In this document: positions 53,001 to 64,000 of the stretch, piece by piece
How positions within the stretch are numbered: position 1 is the stretch's first letter
How the letters are laid out: every line of letters starts with the position of its first letter
Origin: Paralichthys olivaceus
Lineage: Eukaryota > Chordata > Actinopteri > Pleuronectiformes > Paralichthyidae
Assembly (NCBI RefSeq): GCF_024713975.1
Contig: NC_091096.1
Span: forward strand, 2,755,501-2,819,500
Direction of reading: 5' to 3'
Length of the DNA: 64,000 nucleotides
The notes under the pieces: generated by a model
The model's database searches: none
Seen by the model: only the letters and a program-made list of their open reading frames with translations
What the model was told of the DNA's origin: nothing
Program-made: the position numbers and the translations under genes

Positions 53001-56000
53001 GGAGAAGCTCGTGGTCGTTTGTGGCGACTACAGACGAGAGAAATCCACAAAAAGAAAGAAGCACGTCTGTTCATCGTCAGCGAGAAAAAGAAACAAGAGC
53101 TGAGAGCAGGAGACTGAGATGATATCAAATCATAAACATGTCGCTCTGTATCGTAGGTTTATGAAAACAGTGATGATACCAATTTCATACTAGGTAAGTG
53201 AAGGTGTTTCATACTTTGACTTTAATTTTATAATAACTATTAGTACTTTTATGAAATAGATCCTGTTTGAGCATCTCATCAATGTTTTCTCTACGTCCTG
53301 TTAAGTTCAGGCTCCTTTTCATTTCCACTTCTTTTTGTCCTCTCACCTGGTGAAGTCGATGCGGATGTCGGCCTTCCCGCTGTGGATCTCCGTGAAGGTG
53401 AGCGGGGTGACGTCACTCCAGATTTGCAGCGCTTCCCGGAAGACGCGTCGAACCTTCTCCTCGCCCATCTGCCACGGAAACCTGACGATCCTGCAGAGGA
53501 AGTTGGTGCAGGTGTCAAACACACACACACACATATTGCACACACACACACACACACTGCACACAGGATGTACAGCAGCAGCAGCGGCAGAATGGGACCA
53601 CCGGCCTCGCACACCTCCCTCTAATCTGATATCTGCAGCCGCCTCGTCAGCGGGGAGGTGAGCTGTTACTCAGGCCCTCAGGCTCGCTAACAAAAGCCTG
53701 CATCGTCTCCTCCCGTTTCCTCTGAGATTAAACCACCCAGCGTGATAACTGAGAGAAGAGGAGAAACCTCCTCATCTTACCAACTGCACATAAACACGTC
53801 GTTATATTATGATATAGAGCATGGGGTACATTTGGCATCAAATCAAATGAGTTGATGCTCGAGTAAAATGAGAATAAATCCTCCCACGTCAGTTTGGAAT
53901 AAATCATCGTCAGCCGACATGACAGGGCGACATGTTCAGCTGTTAATTAAAATGGAATTTGACTGACTTTGTAGAATGAGATGAAAATGTTGCAGAAGGG
54001 CCACAAGTTCAACCTCGACACTCGCACGCCTCACGTCGGTTTGAAGCTGCAGGCTGCATTCTATGAGCTTAGCTTAGCACAAAGTCTAGAACCGAGCTAA
54101 GAAACCAAATCAGCACAAATAATCTTTGATCTGCGTAAAATCCAAAGTGTGAAGACAGCATTTTCCAGACGTGCAATATTTTTTAATTGAATAAGAATAA
54201 TGCGTTAATTATAGAGCTTTAAAAATGATTGGAGTTTTATTTGAACAGTTATATAGGTATAATTTCCCAAACTGTTGCTTTAAATAACAGCCATGTCTCC
54301 TTGACGTGAGCCAAACAGCTAAAGGGACAGTTCAGCATTTTGAGAAAAATGCTGATGAAAACTGAAACCTCTCTTGTGGGTAAAGTGTGAATCTGTCCTG
54401 ACGTGTTTAATCGTGCAGCGTTCACGTCTATTGCACATGTTGCCAGCTGCTACTGGTAAGTGCAGGTTTGGGTTTTGGCACAGAGCTACCAAACCTGGAA
54501 ACCCCACTGCACAAAAATAAAAGTCTGCGGCACAGTTACCAAACTCCCGATAAACCAGCTGCATACAGATTCAAAAACACAGATAAGCTTGTTCGTCAGG
54601 GGGATTTCATTGTATTTCTGAACTTTAGACTCAAGCTGCTCCCCTTGTTTCCACACTTTCTGCTGAGTTGGGTTAAACATGTCCTGACTCCAAAAATATG
54701 TGTTAACCTCAAGCTCTCTGTTAATTCAGCACAAGAGCAGATTATTGATGAATGGACCCGGCTCATCTTGAGGTCTGAGTCTGAACGAACAAAGCAAGTG
54801 TTTGTTAATGAGGCACCTTTCACAGACACTATAGTTACAAACTGCTTCAACTTCACAGTGATCAAGTCAAAAACAGTCAGATAAAATAAGGAGACATAAA
54901 ACATAAAGTTCTACATTTGACCTAAATGTCTCAACAAATGGTTTTTAACTACTTGTCAAAAGTGTCCAAACGTCTTAAGCTTATTGTGAGACAATTCCAA
55001 AGCTTAGAGGGCGAGCGACTGGACAGATTGACCCTCAGAGGCTATTAAAACCTGTTTGGAGTAATCTGGAGCTAAAGTCCTGGGTGGAGAGGGTGCAGAA
55101 GGTCCATGATACCCTGTGGAGTCTGGACATGTAGGATCATGAGAGCAGAGCAGCAGCATTTTAATGGTTGTGTAAGGATGATTAAATAAAACTTGAATGT
55201 CACTCAGAACAGCTCATACCTCTTTAAATTTAATCAAGCTGCACTCAATTACACACACTGAATCCTTCCACCAAGTAATGTGGAAATCCTTCGAGTAGTT
55301 TTTGCGTAATGCCTCTAACTCAAACAAACAAATAGATGGAAATGAAAATCTCCTCTGTGTAAAGTATCACAGTCGTCGATGAGTTGTGTGAGCATCTCCT
55401 TTTCATTTCTTGACTAATTTCCTAAGTTTGCTTCATGATGGAGTCAGCCAGCGTCCTGACGTGATCTATTCTGTGGAGTTGAGACGTATATTTGCTGTGT
55501 GGACAAACAGGAAATGGCTTTTGGCCTCTTGTGGCCTCTACGCTCAAAAGAAGGAAAGAAAACCGCTGCATCATTTTATGGCACAAAGCAGAATTCAGGG
55601 CATGTCAGTCCAGAGCACGAGAGCTTTACCTGAGGCCGGGATCAGCTCTGTCTTTATGCAACGAGGGTCAAGAGGGACAACAAACAGCAGGGCTTATGGG
55701 AAATGTGGTCTTAATTTAGAGTAACATTTGATATATGAATACCATTGGAATGTATCATTCAAGAGAGGTGGAGCAGAGTCATGGAACATTTCTGAAAGAT
55801 TTGAACATTTAAAACACATGGCAAAGGAAAAACATGGTATTAAAAATAATTTGTTCGATCAACAGCGTGTTCCTGTGCAAACACTGAGAGAAGAGATTCC
55901 TGCAACGGTGCAAATATTTGCGTTGAAGTTTGCACAAAGGGACTTTTCTCAGTGCAAAGTTCACATAGCTTGAAATCCTCCAGCTTATCACTTATTGCAC

Positions 56001-56530
56001 AAATACCCTCCAGATTAAAGATGAAATACTTTGTTGAATATGACTCTTCAGAAACACGTGGCTGAGCTTTCAATAACTAAACACACCAGGTTTTATTTGA
56101 GGGAAATGCAGATGTTGTACCTGCACCAGCAGCATCACCTGCTGTTTCTTTGAAACAAACCAGTTTGTAGTTTTGATTTACACGTACATGCACCTCAGAC
56201 GCTTTTTTATTTTTCAGTTTACATCAGTCTGTGATGTTCACAGAACTACAGGAGGAATTTTTGCATCAACTTTTATAATTTCCTTTCAGATTAAAACAAA
56301 TTCCTCTGAACTTTTTTTCCCTACTTCTGCTGCAGTTATCGATTTCCTACTGCTCTTACTGAAAACATGTGTGTATTCAGCCAAATGTACAAATTGGTCT
56401 TGGTTCCTTTTTTTTTAGAAGAATTTAATGCTTCACTTGTCTCCGTAGCTTTTAATCAAAAAAACAAGAGGAAATAGTGCATTTGTTGGGAGTCTGGGAC
56501 TATTTTCAGTGGCGGATTAATCTACATTTG

Positions 56531-56610
<80 letters not shown>

Positions 56611-58215
56611 ATGGTGATGAAGGAACATGTCAGTGTAAAAGTGAGACTCTCTGATTTGTTTTAATTATATGAACAACACAAGAGCTCGATGACTCAGTTT
56701 ATAACAAATATCAGGCTGATTATACAAACATCACTTTCTTTTTTCTTTTCATGCGATTTGTTCACTGTAAAAAAAAAAAATGTATATATATTATCACCAG
56801 ACTTATTTCACGACCACATCTTAAAGTTAATGATTGACTTATATGATTGAGGTAAATAAATAAAGAATGAGGTTGTATATTTGAAGATATCTGGAAACAC
56901 ATGACCTTCGATGTGGCCGTCCCTCTCCTGAGCCGACACCACGACAAGCTCAGGCCTTTAACGTGTTGTGACCACCTGAGAGCCCCTTTTCAGTTTCGCT
57001 AACAGCCGTTAAATCAGTTACAACAACACCGCTCTCAGCTGACCCAGCATGACTTCGGGTGTCATGCCCAAACTTGCTTCCTAAGCACAAAATCCTGGCT
57101 GATTCTAAATAAAAAGGTAAACACAGGGAATCATTAGCGCGGCTCCGCTCTGTCAACGCTCATATTTCAGCTGCTGAAAGGCCACAGATGCTGAGGTGGC
57201 TCTGTCGGGTCCTGCAGAATCTCCTCTGACTTTGTGGGGTTGTTGCCATGATCACGTTTGACCGCATCACTCTGTCAGGTGTCACCGTTGTCAGCGTTTT
57301 ATTGGTCCAAAGCAGCAGAATCTTATTAGTCTGCCTCCCCCTCTCTCCCTCTCTCACCCTCTGCTTGTCTTAATATACTGTTTAGTTAAAGAATGGCTAC
57401 AATGAAAGGGACCCCCGGGAGACACAGACAGAGAGGCAGCAGCCACCAGACGCTCGATGGTGCCAAGGCCTCAGATGAAAGAAAACCAGCACCCCCTTTT
57501 TGTCAGAATCATAATTTCAAGACTTCACTTTCATATGTGCTTTATACACAGGATCTAATTTCACATTTTCAATTGTAGTGGCTGCAGTTATGAAGTCATG
57601 TTTGATTCCATCTGACGACTGTTGAGTCCAATAATCCGTCTGTTGTAGCTCTGTTTTTGGTCTCCACCAACTCCTGAGGGAAATATCTTTGCTCTTCATC
57701 TGCTAAACACTTTGTTCAGTGTGTTATTGAAAGGATTTTGTGATTACCCCGAATATAAACCATTTTTGTAGTTATGTTTACATTTGCTTCCTCAAATTGC
57801 TTCCTGCAGGACGAACAGGACAAACACACCAGCTGGAGAGAATGTTATGAAAATACCAACTTTAATTTCCTTTTTTTTTTTTCCATTTATGAGGAAAAGG
57901 AGTGCACAGTAACATAACCCTGGTTACTACTAGTGCAAGGTAACAAGTATTCAGTGTCAAGAACTGATTATGAGTTGCAGATCTGTACCTGTAGGTGAGG
58001 TCCGTTTTGTCCAAACGTCCTCCGTAGAGGACAAAGCGTCTCTGGCGGTGTCGTCCCCGATGGTGCACCCCCTTTTGGGCGGGGTAGTCCGGTACACCAC
58101 AGCGAGGTCGGTTCCATGTGTTGGAGGTGTTGTTTGACAAACTCGTCTCCTTCACTAAGTCCTGAGCGTGAGGAGCCTTCCCTCTCTTCTTCAGGTCAGG
58201 GAACTTTTCAGAGAC
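50082..58215 (-). CDS. mmp11: Stromelysin-3 (matrix metalloproteinase 11), exons 2-8, 5'-incomplete
   Basis: MMP11 is a secreted, furin-activated zinc endopeptidase. Exons in transcript order: 58215-57989, 53490-53347, 52535-52402, 52175-51931, 51423-51219, 50566-50306, 50200-50082 (stop TGA); 444 codons plus stop, phases consistent. The first exon here holds the cysteine switch PRCGVPD and the convertase site RHRQRR before FVLYGG (human RNRQKR|FVLSGG). The catalytic domain follows: [52 protein letters not shown], and zinc site [11 protein letters not shown] with the catalytic Glu intact and Met-turn AIMSAYY. A ten-proline hinge precedes the hemopexin domain ([11 protein letters not shown] ... 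DFFGC), with the usual closing Cys pair. The signal-peptide exon, expected to end in phase 0, was not found up to 64000, so intron 1 exceeds 5.7 kb. Confidence 0.93.
51970..51998. repeat. mmp11: (GGC)n run encoding the poly-proline hinge of mmp11
   Basis: A GGC/GGT trinucleotide run on the plus strand reads as ten consecutive prolines between the catalytic and hemopexin domains. It may be polymorphic in length. Confidence 0.85.
53518..53557. repeat. Interrupted (CA)n microsatellite
   Basis: Two CA runs separated by TATTG, about 30 bases upstream (transcript sense) of the acceptor of the mmp11 exon at 53490. Confidence 0.9.
54050..54400. repeat. Degenerate teleost dispersed repeat
   Basis: GAGCTTAGCTTAGCACAAAG and GGGACAGTTCAGCATTTTGA are the two recognisable ends of an element common in percomorph introns. 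The middle is diverged. Confidence 0.45.
55200..55345. repeat. Degenerate dispersed repeat
   Basis: GTGGAAATCCTTCGAGTAGT followed by TTTTTGCGTAATGCC and CAAACAAACAAATAGATGG resembles the 3' part of the repeat class that also supplies the element at 21860-22204. Confidence 0.4.
56123..56531 (+). repeat. Dispersed repeat, copy A of an inverted pair
   Basis: It shares GCACCAGCAGCATCACCTGC, ACATGCACCTCAGA, CAGGAGGAATTTTT and CATTTGTTGGG with copy B at 62287-62873, which lies in opposite orientation 5.8 kb away. Both copies read similarly in translation (FTSVCDV..GGIF.STFIISF), which reflects repeat homology; there is no evidence that either is a gene. Confidence 0.8.
56535..56608. repeat. (TG)n microsatellite, about 37 units
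   Basis: Uninterrupted TG run over 74 bases, directly after the end of repeat copy A. It is the longest dinucleotide array in the window. Confidence 0.97.
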
Positions 58216-58929
58216 CTGGAACGACAGTGGTTCGGTTAATCTTTGGCTTGGTATCGGTTCATGGTGACGCGCAGAGGGTCGGTGAGCGTATAACAGCAGG
58301 TATAACATTTACAATCTTAGAAATCAAATTGTAAATTACATATATCCTGTGGGGGAGATCTAAATTTCATCTCTGTCCATCCAGTGATTGCTGAGAGATT
58401 CCAACAAATGTCAACCTGCTGGTGGCACAACAGGGAAACTCCTCAGAAGTATTAGACAGCAAAGTCCTGGGGCGGATGTGAACCGGCATCATTTTGAATT
58501 TATTTTGAACTCTGAGGTTAATGAAGGCAGACACTCATAATCAGGTCACCAAAACAAGTAGTTTGCCCCAATTTAGGAGACGCTCGGTCCCAGAGTGTCT
58601 CATTATCGTTAACACCCCCGTCAGAGGAAATGGTCCTGCTCATTTCCACGGAAGCAAATTACAGAGGAGAGCTGCCCCATGTGCATCATCTGACTCAGAC
58701 CAGAAACCCACATCTACAGCGGACATGTTGGGTGTTCTCCTCGTATCACAAAATTCTGTTGATTTTCCTTTTCCGCTGCCACTAACAACAACCTGTGGGA
58801 GAAGACCTTATCCATATATTGTGCAGAATTTACTTCCAGCGATGAAGCTTCCCAGAGTTACATCATCTCATAAAGTCAAAGTTGTATCATAAAGTTTTTA
58901 AATAAAAATATAAGTAATTAAGTAATATA

Positions 58930-59190
58930 ACGTGTTTATGAGCTATGCTGCTAATAATGTGTTGCTAACGTTAGCTATACCCTGCTCCTGACTTAGCTAC
59001 CTCAGCTAACATTTGTTGCTAACATTAGATGGTTATGATCACCAGCCTTCACTTAGCTGTTTCAGCTAACTTAGCTTGTAACGCTAATAACGTGTTGCTA
59101 ATGTTAGCTAAACCTTGGTCTAGTACACCATCTCACACTCAGGCTAATTTAGTTTGCAAAGCTAACCTGTTGCTATTGTCATATAAACCT
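58930..59190. repeat. Imperfect tandem duplication of GCTAAC/TTAGCT-rich sequence
   Basis: Blocks such as AACGTGTTGCTAATGTTAGC and AATGTGTTGCTAACGTTAGC recur about every 60-130 bases with CTTAGCTxxxTCAGCTAAC between them. This suggests a decayed tandem repeat. Confidence 0.55.
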
Positions 59191-60383
59191 CGTTCCTGAT
59201 CACCAGCTCTCTCTTGTCGATAATACCAATAACGTGTAGTATTTTGGAAAGCTAAGGTTTTCACACTTGACCCATAGAATCTAAACTACTGACATGCAGG
59301 ATGTTTCTCTGAGTCCGAGTTGTGTTTTTGTTGTGCGTTCAGCAGCCTCCCTCCCTCGGCTCTGCTGGACTCGTGTTGTCGTTTGTAGGTTATTGGGAAC
59401 AAAACGCAGCAGGAATGGAGGAATGTGCTCCAGACTGCGGAAACACCGTGACTGATGGGTCTGGATCACAGAACAAACAGTACACACCTCCTCTTGCAGC
59501 CCCTCCGACCTCTGCACCTCCTGGGTTTCACTTTGTTTCAAGGAGATTTCAGAGCTCGGATTCTGACGCTCTCAGCACCTACTCACGTTAAAAGGTCGGG
59601 GGGGGGGGGGAGGGGGGTTCTACATGTCCCACAGTTTTCCAAACTAAGCTCCCAAGAGATTTTAAAGACGTCCCAAAACAAACAGCTTCTTGTTCAGCCT
59701 CTTGTTGCTCTTGTTATTGTACGATAAGTGGAACCTGCGGTCGCAGAGAGCTCAACGCACTGCATATTCAGAAAACACATGCAAATAGAAAAAACGCCTG
59801 CAAGTTGAGGAAACATCATCAATCGGACGGCACACACGTTGTAAATCTCAAAAAACGACTCCAGACATGTTTCCAGGGGAACCAAAAAAAATGATGAACC
59901 TTATTGTAGCTCAATGCTAAATATTCATGTCATTAAACAACTAAAAGATATTTGTAAAAAATACCACATTTGGCTTATTTGTTTGTGATAATTAAATTAT
60001 ATTAAGAAGTTAATGATGCGTTCACCTTATAAATAATGACACCTTGTTTTGGCTGCACCAAGTATCAACCCACTGTGACGTGACCCGCTGGTTTGTGAGC
60101 TGCCATTTTGAAGTACGGCGTTCCGCGGTTTGTCCAGAACCTTCACCACTGGCCACAAATCAAGTGGTGAAAAGTCTTTAAAAGGGGTTTTATTTGGTGG
60201 CAGTTACCAGCTTTGCCGAGCCTCAGTCGTTTCAGAATGAGCTGGTGCTGGGGAGGACGTTCACTGTGGTCTTTACTGAGAGGCCTGGGATTTGAGCTGT
60301 CAATCACCTGGTCACAAGCAAACCTCTGTCCTCATACGAGACAGTTGAGACTGACGCTGCCCGCTGCCTGATCCCAATCAGGT

Positions 60384-60406
60384 GGGGGGGGGGGGGGGGG
60401 GGGGGG
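60384..60406. repeat. Poly-G run
   Basis: Twenty-three consecutive G, followed by a GC-rich patch (GGAGGCGGGCGCCGCCTC at about 60450). Length is probably uncertain in assembly. Confidence 0.85.
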
Positions 60407-60899
60407 TCGTAAAACTTTGGCTAATTCTAAGTGGTGGGTGCGCAGGGGGAGGAGGCGGGCGCCGCCTCTGTCATTTCAAAGAGGGAGATGGAGGGAAAAA
60501 AAAGTGGTTAAAGGACTAAACCCCCCCCCCACCCACCTCCCGCCAGTGTGTCAAATGGATTGTTTGACCTGTCTGACCCCGCAGCACAGTTAAACACTTA
60601 ATGTTCCTGATTCCCAACAGACTTCACATCAAAGTTCAAGGTTAAAACCCAAACAAAAGATTTGGCTCCATCTACAATATCTGGTACGTTTCCTGCTTTT
60701 CTTATCAACACAACACAACAGCAACATGAAACATGAAACTGAGTTCATGACTTTGGTTCATTTCTGAACTCAACAAAAATAACACAAAAAACAACAACAT
60801 ATTCTAAAATGTTATTACCTCAGAATCTGTAAAACCACTGATATCCCGGGGAAACATTCATAGATCTTGTTAGAAAAATCAGGCATAATCAGTGAAGCC

Positions 60900-61080
60900 A
60901 AAGTGTTTGATCGCCCCCTGGTGGCTGGCAGCACTATTTCCCGTACGTATTTTATTTTTATTTCTTATATTGATAAAAACAGGGTGAAACGTCTTGATTT
61001 ACAGCTGAGACTGACTTGTATGGGTGGGACTTCTGTATACACTCAAAGTATGTCCTCTGTACAATATGGCAGCATTCATA
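60900..61080. repeat. Degenerate dispersed repeat (GATCGCCCCCTGGTGGCTGG type)
   Basis: GATCGCCCCCTGGTGGCTGG and GTATGGGTGGGACTTCTGTA are characteristic of a dispersed repeat found throughout percomorph genomes. Confidence 0.5.
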
Positions 61081-62286
61081 TCCAGGATTCTTTGGCTTCA
61101 TTTCTGGGGAGTGGGAGCAAGAGGAAATGTGTTAACTATCTTTACTTACTGTCTACGATTCCCTACCGAGGAGAAGAGTCTTTAAATACAGCTCATGAAT
61201 GTTGTTTTCAGTTGCAGATTAGTAAACCTTTGGTGTTGGACATTAAGAGAAATCTGGAAAATGATGAGGCTTATAATTTATAAACTAGACTCAAATGTCT
61301 GCAGGTTTTCAGGAAACTAGTTAATATGGGTTGATTTGTTCCATTTCCTTAACCTGTGTAAAACAGCTCCATGCACTTATTTTAAATCTGAGGCTCAGCT
61401 GTAAGAGGAAGCTCAGGAGTGAGATTAGAGGTTGTTTTCACTCAGAGTAGATGACACCACGACCGTCTTGTGGCTTGCGTGTTCATGTGTAATTTCAGAG
61501 CAGACAATGGAAATCCTGTCAGGAGACTGTGTGACGACGTCTGAGAAAGAAGAGGGGTAGAAAAAAAATCCCCTCAGGACAATTAGTCTGTCACTTTCTG
61601 CTGAGAAAGCAGAAAGTTGGTGATAAGATATGAAACTCCCCCTAAAAGCCTGAAGGCCTCGTAGATGCTGGTTCATGCTGGGAACACGTGAAGGAGTTAG
61701 TGGTGGTGGAGGAGGATGTGGGGGGGCGTCCATTACAAGTATGGACACATCTAGCTTCTGGTTACAGTGATGACAAGATGTGAGAGACGCGGTGCAGGGG
61801 ATCTGACAGTGGTATTCAGTGGGCATGTCTGTACACGGTGCGTCTGAAGAGCGGCTCCAGTCAAACAACAAACCCACCCACCCACCCACCTCCGTCACCC
61901 CCGTCAGGTCACCGTGCTTTAACCTGACCAAGAACCTGAGACAGAAGGCGGTGCAGACGTTTTCACTGCTGGTTTAACTGAGAAACTTGAGACCAACTTC
62001 ACGTCTTCGTTTGAGGAGCGAGACCCTTAATTTAATGGAAGCAATCAGGTGCAGTAACTCAAGGACAGCAGTTAAACACAGAACTGTTTGATTTTTATTC
62101 TTCCCTCGCTTTGTCCCCTGTTCTACTCCCATTGTTTGTGTGTTTGTTGTATCTTTTCCTTCCTGTTATTCCTTCCTTCCTCCAGTTCTTTCTTCCCATC
62201 CCTGGCACTAAAGTGTTAGCAGGAAGTAACAAACATTGAATGCAAGACTTAACTTGCAACGGGTGCTTCCCCTAAAACTAGCAAGG

Positions 62287-62873
62287 GCGCCAAATGTGGA
62301 TTAGAAAATAGTCCCCAACAAATGAACTGTTTCCTCCTGTTTGAGTGAAGTTTGATAAAAAAAAATTACTCTGACAAACTACTTTAGGACATTTTGTTCA
62401 ATTAAACTTTATTTTTTTTAATTTCTTTGTTTGCAAAATGACTTTACGCTTTAACTGATGATGAGAATAGCAGCTGATAATTCATTTTCAGTAGAAACTA
62501 AAACATTTGGAGTGAAGAAGTGTGTCGATAAAAGAATATATTCTGTGGGAAAAGACACCGAGACCAATTTGGACATGAGCATTTACATCAGTGGTCTAAA
62601 ATACATTGAATGCACGCAACCTGTGTTTTCCGTAAGGTCAGTAGGAAATCGATAACTGCAGCAGCGGTAGAAAAAAAAGGTTGAGAGGAATTCGGTTAAT
62701 CTGAAAGGAAATGATAAAAGTTGATCCAAAAATTCCTCCTGAAGTTCCCTGAACGTCACAAACTGATGTAAAGTAAAAGAAAACATGTATCTGAGGTGCA
62801 TGTTCGTGGAAATCAAAAATACAAACTGCTTTAGTGACTGTTTCAGAGAAGCTGCAGGTGATGCTGCTGGTGC
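62287..62873 (-). repeat. Dispersed repeat, copy B of an inverted pair
   Basis: Read on the minus strand it aligns with 56123-56531 from GCACCAGCAGCATCACCTGC to CATTTGTTGGGGACTATTTT and CCACATTTGG. It is longer than copy A because of an extra internal segment (about 62340-62600). Confidence 0.8.
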
Positions 62874-64000
62874 TTCTCACAGGAAACTGAAAAATAAGAA
62901 GTGCCTCATCAACATGGTGTCCAACAGAAACTAATCTGGATGAGAGGAAGTAAGTCATAAGTGAGTGTTTACTTGAGGAGACAGATAAGATTTCAATTTG
63001 AAGGGTGTGCTTCCAGTGAGAGGATTTATTGTGCCAGACAGAGGGTGGGCAAATCCCTTGTTATCTCTCCTCTTAATCTCCTCATCCAATATAACATCAG
63101 AAAATGAGAAACACACGGCAGTGGAAGGTGATGCACAACATCTGGGCCATCTGCTGAATCTCGAATCTTTCCTGGCACAAAAAAAAACTCTTCCGCTGGA
63201 TCGTCACACACTGATCGTCTGTTCGTCTGGCTGCAGGATGACCTACTGATGATTTCACTGATGACTGAGGTGAAATAATTATTGAGGAGACTTTCCCAGG
63301 GGAGTAATAGTTACCAGGTGTCTTTTTCTTTTGTTCAGTTTTTTTTTTCCAGGTATCTTTACTTTTTTTTTTTTTGTGAGTCATTATTTGACAGAAGGCT
63401 GATTTAGAGGCAAGAGGAGTCGAGTCAAAAGGTCAGTTTAAATCAGGACCTCACAGTTTTATGGCTTGACTGTTCAATCAACTTCTATTTCTAGGGAAAT
63501 TGGAGTTATTCCAAACCCACAATTTTAGCTAAACTTAATTTAAATCCCATCTGGAGCGACGCCAGTTGTTTGAAAGTCAATCACTACCTAGCCATGTTAG
63601 CCGTGTAGCTTTGGGAAAGCACTTTTGGTCAAGACTGAAATCTCTCAACAGGAATTGGAAAGAGTGCCTTTACATTTGGTTTCAACATTCACGTCTTCAT
63701 CGAGATGAATTAAATTAAAGTATTAGAGTCAGTGGTTCCCTCAGTTTTCGTCAATCACCACCATCAGGCCAAAACGTGTCCAATACTTTGGTTTATTAAC
63801 AAGTTACTGCAAAAGTAATGACATTAACGTCCTTTAAGCTAATTGAAGCTCATGAATAAGTTTGACATTTCCTGATTTGTTACATGGAACCACCTCAGGA
63901 GGCTTCCTTGGAAAAAATGTTCTGAGCATTCATAGTTGTGCATTTTCCATGGAGGGAATCTTTACATGAATAAATTCTCCCCAGTTCTGTTGTACCTGAT

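Larger units (their letters stand above)
53558..57988 (-). other. mmp11: mmp11 intron 2
   Basis: A 4.5-kb intron (53491-57988) rich in dispersed repeats, listed separately. A GC-balanced patch at about 57120-57370, with motifs such as ATTGGTCC and TGTCAGGTGTCA, stands out from the AT-rich surroundings and may be a conserved element. The longer open frames at 54468-54884 and 55410-55724 fall in or next to repeat sequence and show no protein likeness. Confidence 0.55.
58216..64000 (-). other. mmp11: Presumed mmp11 intron 1 / upstream region
   Basis: It consists of repeats (listed separately) and unique AT-rich DNA. I looked on the minus strand for a short ATG-led hydrophobic exon ending at a phase-0 donor and found none. 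The frame at 60867-61283 (+) lies within repeat sequence and is not accepted as a gene. Confidence 0.5.

Noticed and set aside
56173..56418. Phe/Ser-rich frame matching a frame near 62.6 kb in translation
   Set aside because: The similarity comes from the inverted repeat copies; neither has a start context, splice context or homology of its own.
60867..61283. 138-codon plus-strand frame
   Set aside because: It overlaps a known type of dispersed repeat (GATCGCCCCCTGGTGGCTGG) and shows no gene-like context.

Overview
The window looks like nuclear DNA from a ray-finned fish, probably a percomorph. The evidence is compact multi-exon vertebrate genes with GT-AG introns, many long CA/TG and GATA microsatellites, and dispersed repeats of types common in percomorph genomes. 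There is no bacterial, viral or CRISPR-like content.

Four protein-coding genes can be traced exon by exon. (1) ralgds, + strand, 9162-29614, with an alternative first exon at 876-971. It encodes a Ral guanine nucleotide exchange factor of 823 aa, built from a RasGEF-N region, a CDC25 catalytic domain and a C-terminal RA domain. A 3' UTR of about 5 kb probably follows, to about 34.74 kb. (2) smarcb1, + strand, 35280-39579, nine exons, 373 aa: the SNF5/INI1 core subunit of BAF/SWI-SNF. (3) derl3, - strand, 47071-43251, seven exons, 230 aa: a Derlin of the ER-associated degradation machinery. (4) mmp11, - strand, 58215-50082: exons 2-8 of stromelysin-3, with cysteine switch, furin site, zinc-binding helix, proline-rich hinge and hemopexin domain. 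Its signal-peptide exon is not found here and probably lies beyond 64 kb.

Between the convergent 3' ends of smarcb1 and derl3 lies a decayed, intron-containing fragment of a CAMSAP1-type gene on the - strand (40805-41551). It keeps coiled-coil and CKK-domain sequence but has frameshifts and an in-frame stop. I think it is the least expected thing in the window. The smarcb1-derl3-mmp11 cluster matches human 22q11.23. The adjoining ralgds gene is on 9q34 in human, although the RalGDS relative RGL4 sits beside the 22q11.23 cluster.

The rest is introns, UTRs and intergenic DNA with microsatellites, MITE-like and other dispersed repeats, two CpG-rich promoter areas (about 8.94-9.35 kb and 35.2-35.3 kb) and candidate regulatory motifs. 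The four genes do not form one pathway; their linkage is evolutionary. I found no convincing tRNA, rRNA or other structured RNA gene, and nothing that amounts to a new biological system.
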